Source: Nitrospirota bacterium
GTDB taxonomy: Bacteria; Nitrospirota; Thermodesulfovibrionia; Thermodesulfovibrionales; UBA6898
Direction: 5' to 3'
Length of the DNA stretch: 64,000 nucleotides
NCBI GenBank assembly: GCA_021811105.1
Contig: JAJZPM010000004.1
Location: 1-64,000, forward strand
Part shown: in pieces, positions 63,280-64,000 of the stretch
How the letters are laid out: each line of letters opens with the position of its first letter
Numbering within the stretch: position 1 is the first letter of the stretch
The notes under the pieces: model-generated
What the model saw: the letters and a program-made list of their open reading frames with translations, nothing else
The model's database searches: none
What the model was told of the DNA's origin: nothing
Translations under genes and position numbers: made by a program

Positions 63280-63636
63280 TTATTTTTTCTGCTCAAGTTC
63301 AAAAGCCTTCTTTGCCCTTTCGGCTGCAGCCTCGGCCCTCTCTGCTGCGGCTTCGGCCCTCTTTGCTGCCTCGTCAGACTTGCCGCAGCACTCCTTGGTA
63401 AGTCTCATCGCCTCTTCGGCCAGAGACTTCGCCTCCGCCGCCTGCTTCAGCGCCTGATCCGAGGAACCCATCTGGCCTATCTTTGCCTCAAGTGCGGAAA
63501 CCCGCGCCTCTAGTTTACTGACTCTGTCATTGAGAGGTTCTATCTGCTGCCTGACATAGTCCTTCGTGGCGCAGCCTGTAACAAACAACGCTAGCAAGAC
63601 ACTTAAGAGGCCTAACAACGATATCGATCTTTTCAT
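63280..63636 (-). CDS. Small Lpp-like lipoprotein with alanine/glutamate coiled coil
   Basis: 118 residues from ATG 63636 (GGAGGTGAGAG precedes it). The signal peptide ends in a lipobox, LLALFVTGC, so the mature protein is lipidated at Cys and sits in the envelope. The body is a long coiled coil (VSKLEARVSALEAKIGQM) followed by KRAEAAAERAEAAAERA-type repeats. It resembles Lpp/OprI-type alanine-zipper lipoproteins but lacks a clear peptidoglycan-linking C-terminal Lys beyond LEQKK. Confidence 0.8.
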   Translation of the reverse strand: MKRSISLLGLLSVLLALFVTGCATKDYVRQQIEPLNDRVSKLEARVSALEAKIGQMGSSDQALKQAAEAKSLAEEAMRLTKECCGKSDEAAKRAEAAAERAEAAAERAKKAFELEQKK

Positions 63637-63782
63637 TCTCTCACCTCCTTCCCGCAATGATCTAGTCACATACTATCGCCTAAACGGCCCGTATGCAACA
63701 TCTTCATGATCCGGCCAAATACCGTGCAACGACAGTGCTTCTGCATGAAATGGACGAATGTATTGCCCCACAAAAGGCATAG

Positions 63783-64000
63783 TTACCGTATCGTCGACAA
63801 TACCGACAGGGCCTCTTTCCGCAGAAGCGGCTCGCCGTCACCTTGCGCTATTGTCTCTAAGGGAGAAACAGCCGTCGCATCCTTCAACAGGCCGAGGGAG
63901 TGAATAGCGCTTGCCCTTATCAGGAAACGCCTGTCTTTCAGCTGAGCAATGAGATAGGGGACCGCGCGCGTGTCTCCGACTTTCCCCAGCGAGACAATGG
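63783..64000 (-). CDS. C-terminal end of a HEAT-repeat protein (partial)
   Basis: Reading the minus strand in from the window edge, codons give IVSLGKVGDTRAVPYLIAQ, RRFLIRASAIHSLGLL and REALSVLSTIR-like repeats, then a TAA at 63785-63783. The repeated L-G-x-x-x-D-x-R-A/A-V-P-x-L pattern is that of PBS-lyase/HEAT repeats. The rest of the gene lies beyond the window. No start is visible; function unknown. Confidence 0.75.
   Translation of the reverse strand, partial: IVSLGKVGDTRAVPYLIAQLKDRRFLIRASAIHSLGLLKDATAVSPLETIAQGDGEPLLRKEALSVLSTIR

Noticed and set aside
1-64000. tRNA, rRNA or riboswitch genes
   Set aside because: No cloverleaf, rRNA core or recognisable riboswitch motif was seen by eye on either strand. 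A covariance-model scan would be needed to be sure.

Overview
The window reads as a chromosomal segment of a sulfate-reducing (or sulfur-disproportionating) bacterium, most likely an uncultured Nitrospirota of the Thermodesulfovibrionia type. That is an inference from gene content: Sat, AprBA and QmoABC beside a membrane pyrophosphatase, multiheme cytochromes, small two-CW and DUF2934 proteins, and short palindromic repeats typical of such genomes. No rRNA, tRNA, CRISPR array, complete insertion sequence or prophage was seen.

Layout. 1-2.0 kb: pdxA-rsmA on the plus strand. 2.1-8.9 kb: a minus-strand glycogen-to-pyruvate cluster (glgP fragment, glgX, gpmA, pfk, pyk) with two lesions, an N-terminally truncated glycogen phosphorylase and a phosphofructokinase frameshifted at an A8 tract. 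8.9-22.7 kb: small cysteine-rich and hypothetical proteins, an orphan AtpZ/AtpI pair, a TorD-like chaperone, a ferritin-like protein, glycosyltransferases, an O-methyltransferase, a seven-heme NapC/NirT-type cytochrome, a DUF362 ferredoxin, an H1-like Lys-rich protein and a Tat-exported split-Soret-like protein. 23.0-35.3 kb: the metabolic core, transcribed adk, sat, aprB, aprA, qmoA, qmoB, qmoC, CBS protein, hppA. Sat makes APS and PPi, Apr/Qmo reduce APS to sulfite and AMP with quinol electrons, Adk recycles the AMP, and HppA recovers PPi energy as a proton gradient.

36.3-47.4 kb: a chemotaxis operon (degenerate soluble MCP-like protein, STAS, cheY, cheA, mcp, cheW, broken second mcp, cheR, cheD, cheB) behind a possible sigma-28 promoter. 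47.4-51.3 kb: an accessory island with an AlkD-like protein, a toxin-antitoxin-chaperone module (MqsR-like toxin, MqsA-like antitoxin, SecB-like chaperone) with a perfect 22-bp palindrome upstream, and an MmeI-like restriction-modification remnant that lost its methyltransferase core and carries a coding palindromic repeat. 51.4-63 kb: truA, trmO, a PNPOx-like protein, an HD protein, a DUF1499 protein, molybdenum-cofactor handling genes (mocA-like, xdhC-like), a dienelactone hydrolase and two tandem paralogous pairs of exported molybdenum hydroxylases with duplicated promoters. 63-64 kb: a ThiF/MoeB fragment, a small lipoprotein and the end of a HEAT-repeat protein.
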